This document shows, piece by piece, positions 40,635 through 49,650 of a stretch of 64,000 nucleotides of DNA (position 1 is its first letter; each line of letters begins with the position of its first letter). Under the pieces are notes generated by a model. The model was not told where the DNA came from. It saw only the letters and a program-made list of their open reading frames with translations, and made no database searches. The stretch comes from Arthrobacter sp. CJ23 (GTDB lineage: Bacteria > Actinomycetota > Actinomycetes > Actinomycetales > Micrococcaceae). The translations under genes were made by a program, and so were the position numbers. Where the stretch lies: the NCBI RefSeq assembly GCF_024741795.1, contig NZ_CP102950.1:1674001-1738000 (forward strand). The letters run 5' to 3'.

Positions 40635-40649
40635 CTGTACACTGTACAG
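40635..40649. promoter_or_regulatory. TetR operator A (CTGTACACTGTACAG)
   Basis: 15-bp inverted repeat CTGTAC-N3-GTACAG between the divergent membrane-protein and tetR genes. It stands 18 bp centre to centre from operator B. Confidence 0.72.
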
Positions 40650-40652
40650 TCG

Positions 40653-40667
40653 CTGTACGATGTACAG
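40653..40667. promoter_or_regulatory. TetR operator B (CTGTACGATGTACAG)
   Basis: Second 15-bp inverted repeat with the same CTGTAC-N3-GTACAG arms, ending 7 bp before the tetR start. Two half-site-like repeats, TTTCTGTAC, lie just to the left (about 40616 and 40632). Confidence 0.72.
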
Positions 40668-40674
40668 TAACCCC

Positions 40675-41385
40675 ATGACGGATGATGGGTCAACGGTTTC
40701 GGCAACCACGGGCAGGCCCGGCCGCCCACGCACTTTCACTGCCGGGCAGGTGGCTGCCGCAGCGCTGGGCGTGCTTGACGCGTCCGGGCCGGAGGGACTC
40801 TCCGTCAGGGCGGTGGCGGCCGCTCTGGGAATCAATCCCAATGCCCTCTATACCTATGTGCGGAGCCGTGCGGACCTGGAGCGGCTTCTCGTGGAAGAGA
40901 TCCTTGGCGGCGTGGACCCGGGCCTGCTGGTGCCCGGCAGCGGGACCTGGCAACAGCAATTGCAGGACTTTGCCAACGCCTTGCGCGGCGCCATTCACGC
41001 ACACCCTGGTGTCGCGGGGTTGTTCATGACGGCACCCATGGACGGTCCGGTTGCCATCGAGGTGGGGGAGGGCTTGCTGCGCGTGCTGGCGGGCGCCGGC
41101 CTGTCTGCCGAAGGGGCGGCCCGGGCGTCCTATGCGCTGATGGTTTTCGTTCTGGGTTCGGTGGCCATGGAAGTGGCCGAGACGGACGGCAGGGCACCCA
41201 TGGACCCCGAGGCCGAGCGGATGGCCAGCCGCTTGGAAGCATTCCGCGGCATCGACGAACGGCGGTTGCCGCTTTCCGCTGCGGCGGTTGGAACCATGGC
41301 AACGTGGGTGGGGGCCGAGCAGTTCCGCTGGGGCCTGAAAATGCTGATTGCCGGCCTGGAAGCATCAACCTTAGACCTCAGCTAG
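40675..41385 (+). CDS. TetR-family transcriptional regulator
   Basis: This 236-residue regulator has an N-terminal HTH (AGQVAAAALGVLDASGPEGLSVRAVAAALGINPNALYTYVRSRADLERLLVEEIL, residues 18-72). The C-terminal part (residues 85-230) is helical and resembles the TetR-type C-terminal ligand/dimer domain. The ATG at 40675 is used; an ATG five codons upstream lies inside operator B. Two palindromes just upstream suggest it represses both itself and the divergent membrane-protein gene. The ligand is unknown. Confidence 0.9.
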   Translation: MTDDGSTVSATTGRPGRPRTFTAGQVAAAALGVLDASGPEGLSVRAVAAALGINPNALYTYVRSRADLERLLVEEILGGVDPGLLVPGSGTWQQQLQDFANALRGAIHAHPGVAGLFMTAPMDGPVAIEVGEGLLRVLAGAGLSAEGAARASYALMVFVLGSVAMEVAETDGRAPMDPEAERMASRLEAFRGIDERRLPLSAAAVGTMATWVGAEQFRWGLKMLIAGLEASTLDLS

Positions 41386-41512
41386 AAGGTAAAGGCTCAA
41401 ATGGCCGACATTGTCAAGTTTCGTCAAACAGCGTGTCCGGGACTGTAGCCTAGGTGGGTAGTATCGCTGAAGCTGGCGCCAGCAGCAGGGACAAAAGATC
41501 GACGTCGAAAGT

Positions 41513-42424
41513 GTGGACAGATACGTGAGCAGCGAATGGGGTTCGGCAACGCTGGAAGGCACGGAGTTCGACCTGGAAGGCGCTGTCATGGGGCCCACCG
41601 GCCGCCCGCAGCGTGACTTCCCGGAGCCAGAGCCGCTGGCCTCGCACGGACCGGCACGGGTCATCGCCATGGTCAACCAAAAGGGCGGCGTCGGCAAGAC
41701 CACGTCCACCATCAACCTCGCAGCGGCGCTCGCCGAATACGGCCGGCGCGTCCTGCTGGTGGACTTCGACCCCCAAGGTGCCCTCTCCGCCGGCCTCGGT
41801 GCCAACCCGCACGAGCTCGATCTCACGGTCTACAACGTCCTGATGGACCGCAAAGTGGACATCCGCGACGCCATCCAGCAGACCGGCGTCGACGGCGTCG
41901 ATCTGCTGCCCGCCAACATCGACCTCTCCGCCGCAGAAGTCCAGCTCGTCAACGAGGTTGCCCGCGAACAGGTCCTGGACCGCGCCCTCAAGAGCGTCGA
42001 GGATGATTACGACGTCGTCCTCATTGACTGCCAGCCCTCGCTGGGGCTCCTGACCGTCAACGCCCTCACCGCCGCGCACGGCGTGATCATCCCGTTGATC
42101 TGCGAGTTCTTTGCCCTGCGCGCCGTGGCACTGCTGGTCGAGACCATTGAAAAGGTCCAGGACCGCCTCAACCCGCGCCTGCAGGTGGACGGTGTCCTGG
42201 CCACGATGTACGACGCCCGCACCCTGCACAGCCGCGAAGTCATCTCCCGCCTGGTCGAGGCCTTCGGTGACAAGGTCTTCGAAACCGTCATCAAGCGCTC
42301 CATCAAGTTTGCCGACGCCACCGTGGCCGCCGAACCCATCACCAGCTACGCCGGAAGCCACATCGGCGCCGACGCCTACCGCCGCCTGGCCAAGGAACTG
42401 ATCTCGCGCGGCGGCGCACCCTAG
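41513..42424 (+). CDS. ParA-family ATPase beside scpA/scpB
   Basis: This 303-residue ParA/Soj-type ATPase has the deviant Walker A motif NQKGGVGKTTSTINLAAALAEYGRRVLLVDFDPQG at residues 55-89 and the Walker B segment YDVVLIDCQPSLGLLTVNAL. There is no parB gene next to it. It resembles Rv1708, the ParA-like ATPase that always precedes scpA in actinobacteria, so it probably helps chromosome or condensin positioning. The first 48 residues are variable. GTG at 41513 is used, but GTG at 41525 is also possible. The gene marks the point where the conserved block resumes after the accessory region. Confidence 0.9.
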   Translation: MDRYVSSEWGSATLEGTEFDLEGAVMGPTGRPQRDFPEPEPLASHGPARVIAMVNQKGGVGKTTSTINLAAALAEYGRRVLLVDFDPQGALSAGLGANPHELDLTVYNVLMDRKVDIRDAIQQTGVDGVDLLPANIDLSAAEVQLVNEVAREQVLDRALKSVEDDYDVVLIDCQPSLGLLTVNALTAAHGVIIPLICEFFALRAVALLVETIEKVQDRLNPRLQVDGVLATMYDARTLHSREVISRLVEAFGDKVFETVIKRSIKFADATVAAEPITSYAGSHIGADAYRRLAKELISRGGAP

Positions 42425-42432
42425 CGGACCGC

Positions 42433-43299
42433 GTGGCACAAGCGCTCGCTCCGCCGGCGGAGACGGCCGCCCCGCCGGCGCCCGGCTTCGAAGTCAGGCT
42501 CGAGAATTTCACCGGGCCCTTCGACGTGCTCCTGGGCCTGATCTCCAAGCACCAGCTGGACATCACGGAAATCGCCCTTGCCACCGTCACGGATGAGTTC
42601 ATCAAGTACATCCGCAAGCTGCAGGAACTCGGCGAGGAATGGGCCCTGGACGAAGCCAGCGAGTTCTTGGTCATCGCCGCCACCCTCCTTGACCTGAAGG
42701 CTGCCAGGCTCCTGCCTGCGGGCGAAGTGGAGGACGCCGAGGACATTGCGCTCCTGGAAGCCCGGGACCTCCTGTTCGCCCGCCTGCTGCAATACAAGGC
42801 GTTCAAGCAGGTTGCCGGGATCATGAGCGACACCCTGGACCTGGAGGCGAAGAGCTTTCCGCGGCAGGTGGCCCTTGAAGCCCACTTCGCGGCGCTGCTT
42901 CCGGAACTCGTGTGGCGGCACACGCCTGAGCAGTTTGCCGCGCTGGCCGCCAAGGCCCTAGCGCCGAAGGACACCGCAGCCCCGCAAGTGGGCCTGGACC
43001 ACCTCCACGCCCCGGCCGTCAGCATCAAGGAGCAGGCCGGGATCATCGGGCGCCGTCTGCGGCACGGCGTGCCGCTGTCCTTCCGCGCCCTCATCGCCGA
43101 CGCCGGGACCACACCGGTGGTGGTGGCCCGCTTCCTCGCCCTGTTGGAAATGTTTCGCGACCGTGTGGTGGCCTTTGAGCAGGCGGCTCCGCTGGGCGAT
43201 CTCACCGTGCGCTGGACGGGGAACCATGAAGACTGGAGCAGCGAAAACCTCAGCGAGGAATACGGCCTCAACGAGGAATACGGCATGGAACAGGAGTAG
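42433..43299 (+). CDS. scpA: Segregation and condensation protein ScpA (kleisin)
   Basis: This 288-residue kleisin subunit of the SMC-ScpA-ScpB condensin bridges the SMC heads and helps compact and segregate the chromosome. The N-terminal SMC-neck-binding segment reads FEVRLENFTGPFDVLLGLISKHQLDITEIALATVTDEFIKYI (residues 19-60). It is followed by EFLVIAATLLDLKAARLLP. The C-terminal winged helix ends TPVVVARFLALLEMFRDRVVAFEQ. GTG at 42433 lies 8 bp after the parA stop. No smc gene is in the window. Confidence 0.95.
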   Translation: MAQALAPPAETAAPPAPGFEVRLENFTGPFDVLLGLISKHQLDITEIALATVTDEFIKYIRKLQELGEEWALDEASEFLVIAATLLDLKAARLLPAGEVEDAEDIALLEARDLLFARLLQYKAFKQVAGIMSDTLDLEAKSFPRQVALEAHFAALLPELVWRHTPEQFAALAAKALAPKDTAAPQVGLDHLHAPAVSIKEQAGIIGRRLRHGVPLSFRALIADAGTTPVVVARFLALLEMFRDRVVAFEQAAPLGDLTVRWTGNHEDWSSENLSEEYGLNEEYGMEQE

Positions 43300-43301
43300 C
43301 T

Positions 43302-43958
43302 GTGAGCGAAGAGACGCACGCCACGGAGGACCCGGCCGCCCTGGAGGAAAGGCCCGGGGGAGTCCGTGCAGCACTGGAGGCAGTGCTGATGGTTGTGGAC
43401 CAGCCGGCCACGTCCGAGGAGCTCGCGGCCGGGCTGGGCGTGACGGTCGCCGTCGTCGAGGATTTGCTGGCCGAGCTGCAGCGGGAGTATAGCGGCTATA
43501 CTGTTAAAGCCCCGGACGTGGACGCTGTCGGCTTTGCCGTTGTCAGTGCCGCACCCCGGGGTTTTGAATTGCGGAACGTGGCCGGCGGGTGGCGGATCTA
43601 TTCGCGCGCGGATTTTGCCGACGTCGTGGGCAGATTCGTTCTCGATGGCCAGACCAGCAGGTTGACCCAGGCAGCACTTGAAACGCTGGCGGTCATCGCC
43701 TACCGGCAACCGGTCTCCAGGGCCCGGGTGTCTGCGATCCGCGGCGTCAATGTTGATTCGGTCGTCCGGACCCTGACCCAGCGGGGCCTGGTCGAAGACG
43801 CCGGCAACGATCCCGAATCGGGTTCGGTCCTGTACCGGACCACCTCCTATTTCCTTGAACGGATGGGAATCGCTTCGGTGGCTGAACTGCCTGCGCTGTC
43901 GCCCCACCTTCCCGGGTTGGACGGCATCGAGGAGTTTTACGACGCCGGCCGGATGTAG
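43302..43958 (+). CDS. scpB: Segregation and condensation protein ScpB
   Basis: This 218-residue partner of ScpA is built of two winged helices. The family segments ALEAVLMVVDQPATSEELAAGLGV and RLTQAALETLAVIAYRQPVSRARVSAIRGVNVDSVVRTLTQRGLVEDAG are clear. It begins with GTG 2 bp after the scpA stop, so the two are translated together. Confidence 0.95.
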   Translation: MSEETHATEDPAALEERPGGVRAALEAVLMVVDQPATSEELAAGLGVTVAVVEDLLAELQREYSGYTVKAPDVDAVGFAVVSAAPRGFELRNVAGGWRIYSRADFADVVGRFVLDGQTSRLTQAALETLAVIAYRQPVSRARVSAIRGVNVDSVVRTLTQRGLVEDAGNDPESGSVLYRTTSYFLERMGIASVAELPALSPHLPGLDGIEEFYDAGRM

Positions 43959-44111
43959 GCAGCTGCGCCGGCACCACCTGCACCGCAGGACAACTTCATA
44001 GAAGGCTCCGGATACCTCGGGGCCACAGCAAAGAAGGGCAGATTTTGTCTGCCCGGCTGGCTAGTGTTGTTACAGCAACGAATGCCGGCCATTACTACAC
44101 AAGGACGGGTC

Positions 44112-45335
44112 ATGACACAGGCGGGACGCCAGGGTTCACCACGTAACGGTTCGGGACGCAACGGTTCTGGACGCAATGAGGCACGCGGCGGCGCAGGCCG
44201 CACGGGCGCGGGCGGATTCTCCGGCCGCAGCAGTGCCGGCGGCGCAGCAAAGCGCGGCTTCAACCAGGGCGGCGACCGCCCCTTCCAGGGCGAACGGCCC
44301 TTCAAAGCGGCCCGTCCGCGTGAAGCAGCCCCGTTTGACCCGGACAACCCCACCACGGCCGGCGATTACGACCGCGGCCGCGACGCCAGGCCGGCCAAGC
44401 CGTTCCGCAAGCCCGGCACCAACAAGCCCGGTTCCGGCAGGGCTCCCGGCACGCCCGGTGCGCCCAAGCGCAAGACCGGCAGCAATGCAAAGCAGTACGG
44501 CTCCCGCGCCTTCGGCAGCGAGCGTTTCGGCCAGAACCTTGGCCCCATCCGCAAGCCGTCGCGCGGCCCGCGCCAGGACGTGCCGCAGTCCGATCTGCAC
44601 GACGTCGACGGCGTCCGCCTGCAGAAGGTCATGGCCCAGGCCGGCGTGGCTTCCCGCCGCGTCTGCGAGGAAATGATCCTCGAAGGCCGCGTCGAGGTGG
44701 ACGGCCAGCTGACCACCGAACTCGGCGTGCGCGTGGACCCCGCAACGGCAGTTATCCACGTTGACGGAATCCGCATCCAGCTCGACGAAACCCTCGTCTA
44801 CATGGTCTTCAACAAGCCCAAGGGCGTAGTTTCCACCATGGAAGACCCGGACGGCCGTCCCTGCATCAGCGACTTCCTGCGCAAGCAGGCCAAGGGCGAA
44901 CGGCTCTTCCACGTCGGACGCCTTGACGTCGCCACCGAGGGTCTGCTGCTGCTGACCAACGACGGCGAACTGGCCAACCGCCTGACGCACCCCTCCTACG
45001 AGGTGCCCAAGACGTACCTGGTCCAGGTCCGCGGGCCGTTCCCGCACGGCGTCGGCGCACAGCTCAAGGCCGGCGTCGAGCTCGAAGACGGCATCGCAGC
45101 AGTGGACTCCTTCAAGCTGGTGGACTCCACCCCGGGCCACGTCCTGGCTGAGGTTGTGCTCCACTCCGGAAAGAACCGCATTGTGCGCCGCATGTTCGAC
45201 GCCGTCGGCTTCCCGGTTGAGCGCCTTGTCCGCGTCAAGATCGGCCCCATCGGCCTGGGCGACCAGCGCCAGGGCAGCATCCGCAACCTCGGCAGGCAGG
45301 AAGTCGGCCACCTCCTGGCATCCGTGGGGCTCTAG
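44112..45335 (+). CDS. RsuA/RluB-family pseudouridine synthase with long basic N-terminus
   Basis: This 407-residue protein makes pseudouridine in rRNA, probably 23S helix 89 if it is RluB-like. Residues 1-150 are a basic low-complexity extension rich in Arg, Gly, Asn, Ser and Lys (GRNGSGRNEARGG-type). An S4 domain follows (VRLQKVMAQAGVASRRVCEEMILEGRVEVDG). The catalytic domain has the active-site Asp in HVGRLDVATEGLLLLTNDGELANRLTHP, then GKNRIVRRMFDAVGFPVERLVRVKIG. It sits between scpB and tyrA, like Rv1711. The extension is typical in kind for actinobacteria but its role is not known. Confidence 0.92.
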   Translation: MTQAGRQGSPRNGSGRNGSGRNEARGGAGRTGAGGFSGRSSAGGAAKRGFNQGGDRPFQGERPFKAARPREAAPFDPDNPTTAGDYDRGRDARPAKPFRKPGTNKPGSGRAPGTPGAPKRKTGSNAKQYGSRAFGSERFGQNLGPIRKPSRGPRQDVPQSDLHDVDGVRLQKVMAQAGVASRRVCEEMILEGRVEVDGQLTTELGVRVDPATAVIHVDGIRIQLDETLVYMVFNKPKGVVSTMEDPDGRPCISDFLRKQAKGERLFHVGRLDVATEGLLLLTNDGELANRLTHPSYEVPKTYLVQVRGPFPHGVGAQLKAGVELEDGIAAVDSFKLVDSTPGHVLAEVVLHSGKNRIVRRMFDAVGFPVERLVRVKIGPIGLGDQRQGSIRNLGRQEVGHLLASVGL

Positions 45336-45338
45336 GGC

Positions 45339-46445
45339 ATGACGGCATTCCGCACGCACGGCCGGGGACACCTTGATGGTCCGGTGGTCGTGTTCGGTAC
45401 AGGGCTGCTCGGCGCCAGCATCGGCCTCGGCCTGCGTGGCCGGGGGGTCCCGGTCTACTTGTCGGACCCCTCGCCCACCAACCAGGCCGTGGCCGTGGAC
45501 ATCGGGGCGGGCCGGCCGCTGACCGAGCTGCAGGAACAGCCGCAGCTGGTGGTTGTCGCTGCGCCGCCCGATGTGACGGCTGACGTCGTCGAGCGTGCGC
45601 TCCGGGACTACCCGGACGCCGTGGTGGTGGACATTGCCAGCGTCAAGGCGGCTATCCAGGGAGACCTTCGGCAGCGCGGCGTGGACCTGGCCCGCTACGT
45701 GGGAACGCATCCCATGGCGGGCCGCGAAAAGTCCGGGCCCGTTGCCGCCCGTGGCGAGCTGTTCACGTCCATGCCGTGGGTCCTGTGCCCCGGCGAGGAA
45801 AGCAGCGGGGAGGCGCTCCAGGTGGCGCGCTCCCTCGCGGGCGACCTGGGCGCGATCGTTTCGCAGTTCACCCCCGATGAGCACGACGAAGCGGTGGCCT
45901 TGGTCTCGCATGTCCCGCAGCTCATGTCCTCATTGCTGGCCAGCCGGCTGCAGGGCACGCCGCTGCATGCGCTGTCCCTGGCCGGCAACGGACTCAGGGA
46001 CACCACCCGCATCGCCGCCAGCGATCCCACCCTGTGGGTGCAGATCCTCGGCGGCAACGCGGACAAGGTGGTCACCATCCTGCACGGCGTGCGGGAGGAC
46101 CTGAACCGGCTCATCGGAACCCTGGAGGATCCCCTGGCACCCGGTGCCCGGCTTGACCTTGCCCAGCTCATCAGCGAAGGCAACGCCGGCCAGGCCCGGA
46201 TCCCGGGCAAGCACGGCGGTCCGCCCCAGGCGTACTCGTGGCTGACAGTTCTGGTGGACGACCGTCCGGGCCAGATCGCCCGGCTCCTGACCGAAATCGG
46301 CGAGATCGGCGTGAACGTGGAAGACCTCCGGCTGGACCACTCGTCCGGCCAGAACGTGGGCATGGTGGAGCTCTCCGTGCTGCCCAACAAGCACGACCTC
46401 CTTGTAGAAGCCTTGACTGACCGTGGATGGCGGGTACTCCAGTAA
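45339..46445 (+). CDS. tyrA: Prephenate dehydrogenase
   Basis: This 368-residue protein oxidises and decarboxylates prephenate in tyrosine synthesis. The NAD-binding fold starts VVVFGTGLLGASIGLGLRGRGVPVYLSDP. Active-site segments are VGTHPMAGREKSGPVAARGELF and DEHDEAVALVSHVPQLMSSLLA. Residues 295-368 form a C-terminal ACT domain (TVLVDDRPGQIARLLTEIGEIGVNVEDL), which usually binds tyrosine for feedback control. It starts 3 bp after the pseudouridine synthase stop and its stop shares one base with the cmk start. Confidence 0.93.
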   Translation: MTAFRTHGRGHLDGPVVVFGTGLLGASIGLGLRGRGVPVYLSDPSPTNQAVAVDIGAGRPLTELQEQPQLVVVAAPPDVTADVVERALRDYPDAVVVDIASVKAAIQGDLRQRGVDLARYVGTHPMAGREKSGPVAARGELFTSMPWVLCPGEESSGEALQVARSLAGDLGAIVSQFTPDEHDEAVALVSHVPQLMSSLLASRLQGTPLHALSLAGNGLRDTTRIAASDPTLWVQILGGNADKVVTILHGVREDLNRLIGTLEDPLAPGARLDLAQLISEGNAGQARIPGKHGGPPQAYSWLTVLVDDRPGQIARLLTEIGEIGVNVEDLRLDHSSGQNVGMVELSVLPNKHDLLVEALTDRGWRVLQ

Positions 46446-47158
46446 TGACGCGTGAATTCTTCGGACCCGAGACGGTAGCCCGCCCCGGAAAGCCGCTGCT
46501 GATTGCCATCGACGGCCCCTCCGGGTCCGGCAAGTCCAGCGTGAGCAAGGAAGTGGCCAGGCGCCTGAAACTGGCGTACCTGGACACGGGCGCCATGTAT
46601 CGGGCGCTGACCTGGTACTGCCTCAACAACGGCATCGACCTCACGGACGGTGCCGCCGTCGAACAGGCCTCCAAGACCATGCCGCTGGAAATCAGCACCA
46701 GCACCGGCACCGAGTATGTGGCGGTCAACGGAACGGACATCACCGAGGAGATCCGGGACCCTCGGATCTCGTCGTCCGTCAGTGCCGTGGCCACCACCCT
46801 CGGTGCCCGCACCGAGCTGATCCGGCGCCAGCGTCGGCTCATCGAACAGCACCACCACCGCATGGTGGTGGAGGGCCGTGACATCACCACCGTCGTCGCG
46901 CCTGCAGCGGAAGTCCGCATGCTGCTGACCGCCAGCGAGGAAGCACGGCTCCGCCGTCGCGGCATCCAGCTCGGCGGCACACAGAGCAAGGAACAGCTAG
47001 CCGCCCAGGTCATCCAGCGCGACGCCAAGGACTCCACCGTGGTGAACTTCACCCAGGCGGCCGATGGCGTGGTGACCTTGGATTCCTCGGACCTGGACTT
47101 CGAGGAAACCGTGGACACCGCGCTCAACATTGTCGGCAAGGTCATCTATGGTGACTGA
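46445..47158 (+). CDS. cmk: Cytidylate kinase
   Basis: This 237-residue kinase phosphorylates CMP and dCMP. The P-loop is IAIDGPSGSGKSSVSKEVARRL, followed by LAYLDTGAMYRALTWYCL, DPRISSSVSAVATTLGARTELIRRQR and the VVEGRDITTVVAP segment. The TAATG junction with tyrA makes ATG 46445 the likely start, although an in-frame ATG lies 18 bp upstream. The order tyrA-cmk-acyltransferase-der is usual in this group. Confidence 0.95.
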   Translation: MTREFFGPETVARPGKPLLIAIDGPSGSGKSSVSKEVARRLKLAYLDTGAMYRALTWYCLNNGIDLTDGAAVEQASKTMPLEISTSTGTEYVAVNGTDITEEIRDPRISSSVSAVATTLGARTELIRRQRRLIEQHHHRMVVEGRDITTVVAPAAEVRMLLTASEEARLRRRGIQLGGTQSKEQLAAQVIQRDAKDSTVVNFTQAADGVVTLDSSDLDFEETVDTALNIVGKVIYGD

Positions 47159-47882
47159 GCAGGCACTCCCGGCCTCGTGGACCAGGTTCTGGAGCCGGCC
47201 GATCGGCTGGCTCATCGACCACGTGGTCTACCGGACATCCGTCACCGGCCGCGCGAACGTTCCAGCAGCAGGTCCGGTGATTTTCGCCGGGAACCACATC
47301 AGCATGCTGGATGGTCCCGTCATGTTCGGCGCCTCCCCGCGGCCCATGCACATCCTCGTCAAGAAGGAGATGTTCGCGGGCTTCCTGGGACGCGTCCTGC
47401 GCGGCTCGGGCCAGATTCCGGTGGACCGTGCGGGAGACCGCGCGGCCCTGCACCTGGGCAAGGCACTGCTCGACGCCGGCCGTTGCGTCGGGATTCTCCC
47501 CGAGGGAACCCGGGGGAGCGGCGCAGCCGAAAGCATCGGCAACGGCGTTGCCTGGCTGGCCCTGAATTCCGGGGCCACCGTGATACCTGTGGCCATCCTC
47601 GGCACCCGGACTGGCAACGAGCACCGCGACCACATCCCCAGGCCGCGGCGCCGGCTCTACGTCAGCTTCGGCGAGCCTCTCACCGTGCAGCGCCGGAACG
47701 GCGAGCCCGGGCGTGTTTCAATGGACAGGGCGGCTGCGGAAATCCGCGACGCATTGGCAGAGCACATTCGGGATGCCATCCACACCACCGGGCAGGACCT
47801 TCCGAAGGACCCCGTGCCCGGTCCACAAACTCCGCAGCATCGTCAAAAAGCAGTAGCCGGGACGCCGGCAGACCACCACTAA
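47148..47882 (+). CDS. PlsC-like lysophospholipid acyltransferase
   Basis: This 244-residue protein of the 1-acylglycerol-3-phosphate acyltransferase family is expected to add acyl chains to lysophosphatidate or a related lipid at the membrane. The catalytic H-x4-D motif is NHISMLD (residues 46-52). The substrate motif [11 protein letters not shown] and the later VIPVAILGT are present. The C-terminal 40 residues are variable. ATG at 47148 overlaps the end of cmk by 11 bp. The gene leads into der with 10 bp spacing. Confidence 0.9.
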   Translation: MVTEQALPASWTRFWSRPIGWLIDHVVYRTSVTGRANVPAAGPVIFAGNHISMLDGPVMFGASPRPMHILVKKEMFAGFLGRVLRGSGQIPVDRAGDRAALHLGKALLDAGRCVGILPEGTRGSGAAESIGNGVAWLALNSGATVIPVAILGTRTGNEHRDHIPRPRRRLYVSFGEPLTVQRRNGEPGRVSMDRAAAEIRDALAEHIRDAIHTTGQDLPKDPVPGPQTPQHRQKAVAGTPADHH

Positions 47883-47892
47883 GGAAAGTGCA

Positions 47893-49443
47893 ATGAGCGA
47901 TACGACTCAAAAATCCGGCAACCATGGAGCCGGCGACGACGAATACACGCCCACCGGCACCGACCAGGTGGCTGAAAACCTTGCCGCCCTGGACGACGAC
48001 GAGGCCGAGCTCCGCGCCGCCACCCTGCTGGCCGGCCTGGACGACTACGAGCTGGACGAAGACGATGCAGCCCTGCTGCGCGGCGAATACGGAGACGAGG
48101 GCGAAGACGGCCCGCTGAAGCTGGACCCGGTGCTGGCCATCATCGGCCGCCCGAACGTGGGCAAGTCCACGCTGGTGAACCGTATCCTCGGCCGCCGCGA
48201 GGCCGTCGTCGAGGACACCCCCGGCGTCACCCGTGACCGCGTCATGTACTCCGCCAACTGGAACGGCCGCAACTTCACGCTGGTCGATACCGGTGGCTGG
48301 GAGCACGACGCCAAGGGCATCCACGCCCGTGTGGCCGAGCAGGCCGAAATGGCCGTGGAGCTCGCCGACGCCGTGCTGTTCGTGGTGGACTCCGCCGTTG
48401 GCGCCACCGCCACGGACGAAGGCGTCGTGAAGATGCTGCGCAAGTCCAAGAAGCCGGTCATCATGGTGGCCAACAAAGTGGACGACTTTGCCCAGGAAGC
48501 CGATTCGGCAACGCTCTGGGGTCTCGGCTTCGGTGAGCCGTACCCGGTCTCCGCACTGCACGGCCGCGGTGTGGCCGACCTCCTCGACCATGTCATGGAC
48601 ACCCTGCCCGAGTACTCCACGGTGGAAGGCGTCGAGCGTTCCGGTGGACCCCGCCGCATCGCCCTGATCGGCCGCCCGAATGTGGGCAAGTCCTCTCTGC
48701 TGAACAAGCTTGCCGGCACCGAACGCGTGGTTGTGGACACCCTTGCCGGAACCACCCGCGATCCTGTGGATGAATTCATCGAACTCGGTGACCGCACCTG
48801 GCGTTTCGTGGACACCGCAGGCATCCGCCGCCGCCAGCACATGGCACAGGGCGCAGACTTCTACGCCTCCCTGCGCACGCAGGCCGCGCTCGAAAAGGCC
48901 GAGGTCGCCGTCGTGCTCCTGGCCGTCGACGAGGTGCTCAGCGAGCAGGACGTCCGCATCCTGCAGCTGGCCATTGAGTCCGGCCGTGCGCTGGTCCTCG
49001 CGTTCAACAAGTGGGACCTGTTGGACGACGAGCGCCGCCGCTACCTGGAACGCGAAATCGAGCAGGACCTGGCACACGTGGAGTGGGCGCCGCGCGTCAA
49101 CATCTCCGCCAAGACCGGCTGGCACAAGGACCGTCTGGTGCCCGCGCTGGACATCGCGCTGGAGAGCTGGGACCGCCGTATCCCCACCGGCCGCCTGAAC
49201 GCCTTCCTGGGCGAGCTCGTTGCAGCGCACCCGCACCCGGTCCGCGGCGGCAAGCAGCCCCGCATCCTCTTCGGCACGCAGGCCTCCAGCCGCCCGCCGA
49301 AGTTCGTGCTGTTCACCACCGGATTCCTGGACCCCGGATACCGCCGCTTCATCACGCGCCGTCTGCGCGAGACGTTCGGCTTCGAGGGCACGCCCATCGA
49401 GGTTAACATGCGTGTCCGTGAAAAGCGTGGACGGAAGAAGTAA
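47893..49443 (+). CDS. der: Ribosome biogenesis GTPase Der
   Basis: This 516-residue GTPase has two tandem G domains and is needed for maturation of the 50S subunit. G1 of the first domain is [20 protein letters not shown] (near residue 83) with DTGGW and NKVD. The second is [20 protein letters not shown] (near 258) with DTAG and NKWD. A C-terminal KH-like domain ([36 protein letters not shown]) follows. The first 75 residues are an acidic extension ([25 protein letters not shown]) common in actinobacteria. A terminator follows the gene. Confidence 0.97.
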   Translation: MSDTTQKSGNHGAGDDEYTPTGTDQVAENLAALDDDEAELRAATLLAGLDDYELDEDDAALLRGEYGDEGEDGPLKLDPVLAIIGRPNVGKSTLVNRILGRREAVVEDTPGVTRDRVMYSANWNGRNFTLVDTGGWEHDAKGIHARVAEQAEMAVELADAVLFVVDSAVGATATDEGVVKMLRKSKKPVIMVANKVDDFAQEADSATLWGLGFGEPYPVSALHGRGVADLLDHVMDTLPEYSTVEGVERSGGPRRIALIGRPNVGKSSLLNKLAGTERVVVDTLAGTTRDPVDEFIELGDRTWRFVDTAGIRRRQHMAQGADFYASLRTQAALEKAEVAVVLLAVDEVLSEQDVRILQLAIESGRALVLAFNKWDLLDDERRRYLEREIEQDLAHVEWAPRVNISAKTGWHKDRLVPALDIALESWDRRIPTGRLNAFLGELVAAHPHPVRGGKQPRILFGTQASSRPPKFVLFTTGFLDPGYRRFITRRLRETFGFEGTPIEVNMRVREKRGRKK

Positions 49444-49463
49444 CTCTCTTCTTTAGTACGACG

Positions 49464-49500
49464 ACGGCGCGCCGCCCCTTAGCGGGGAGGCGCGCCGTTT
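49464..49500 (+). terminator. Terminator after der
   Basis: ACGGCGCGCC (49464-49473) pairs with GGCGCGCCGT (49489-49498), with an inner CCCC/GGGG stem and a short T run. It probably ends the tyrA-cmk-plsC-der transcript. Confidence 0.75.
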
Positions 49501-49650
49501 GCGTACGCCGGGGGTGGCGGCAGTTCCTTTAGGGGGTGGGCGCCTCGGCCCGCTCTGGAGCAATAATGTCGGTGGTCGGTGATGTGATCACTTCATGGAA
49601 ATCATCAGCCTGGTTGAGACGACCCCGCAATCTGACGCGGCGTCCCATCC

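Noticed and set aside
41386..41512. Origin of replication or parS site next to parA
   Set aside because: No DnaA-box cluster and no parS-like 16-bp palindrome was seen. This ParA belongs to the scpA-linked family, not the parAB origin pair.
21307..41512. Prophage or integrative element
   Set aside because: No integrase, transposase, phage gene, tRNA junction or att-like direct repeat was found in or at the edges of the region.
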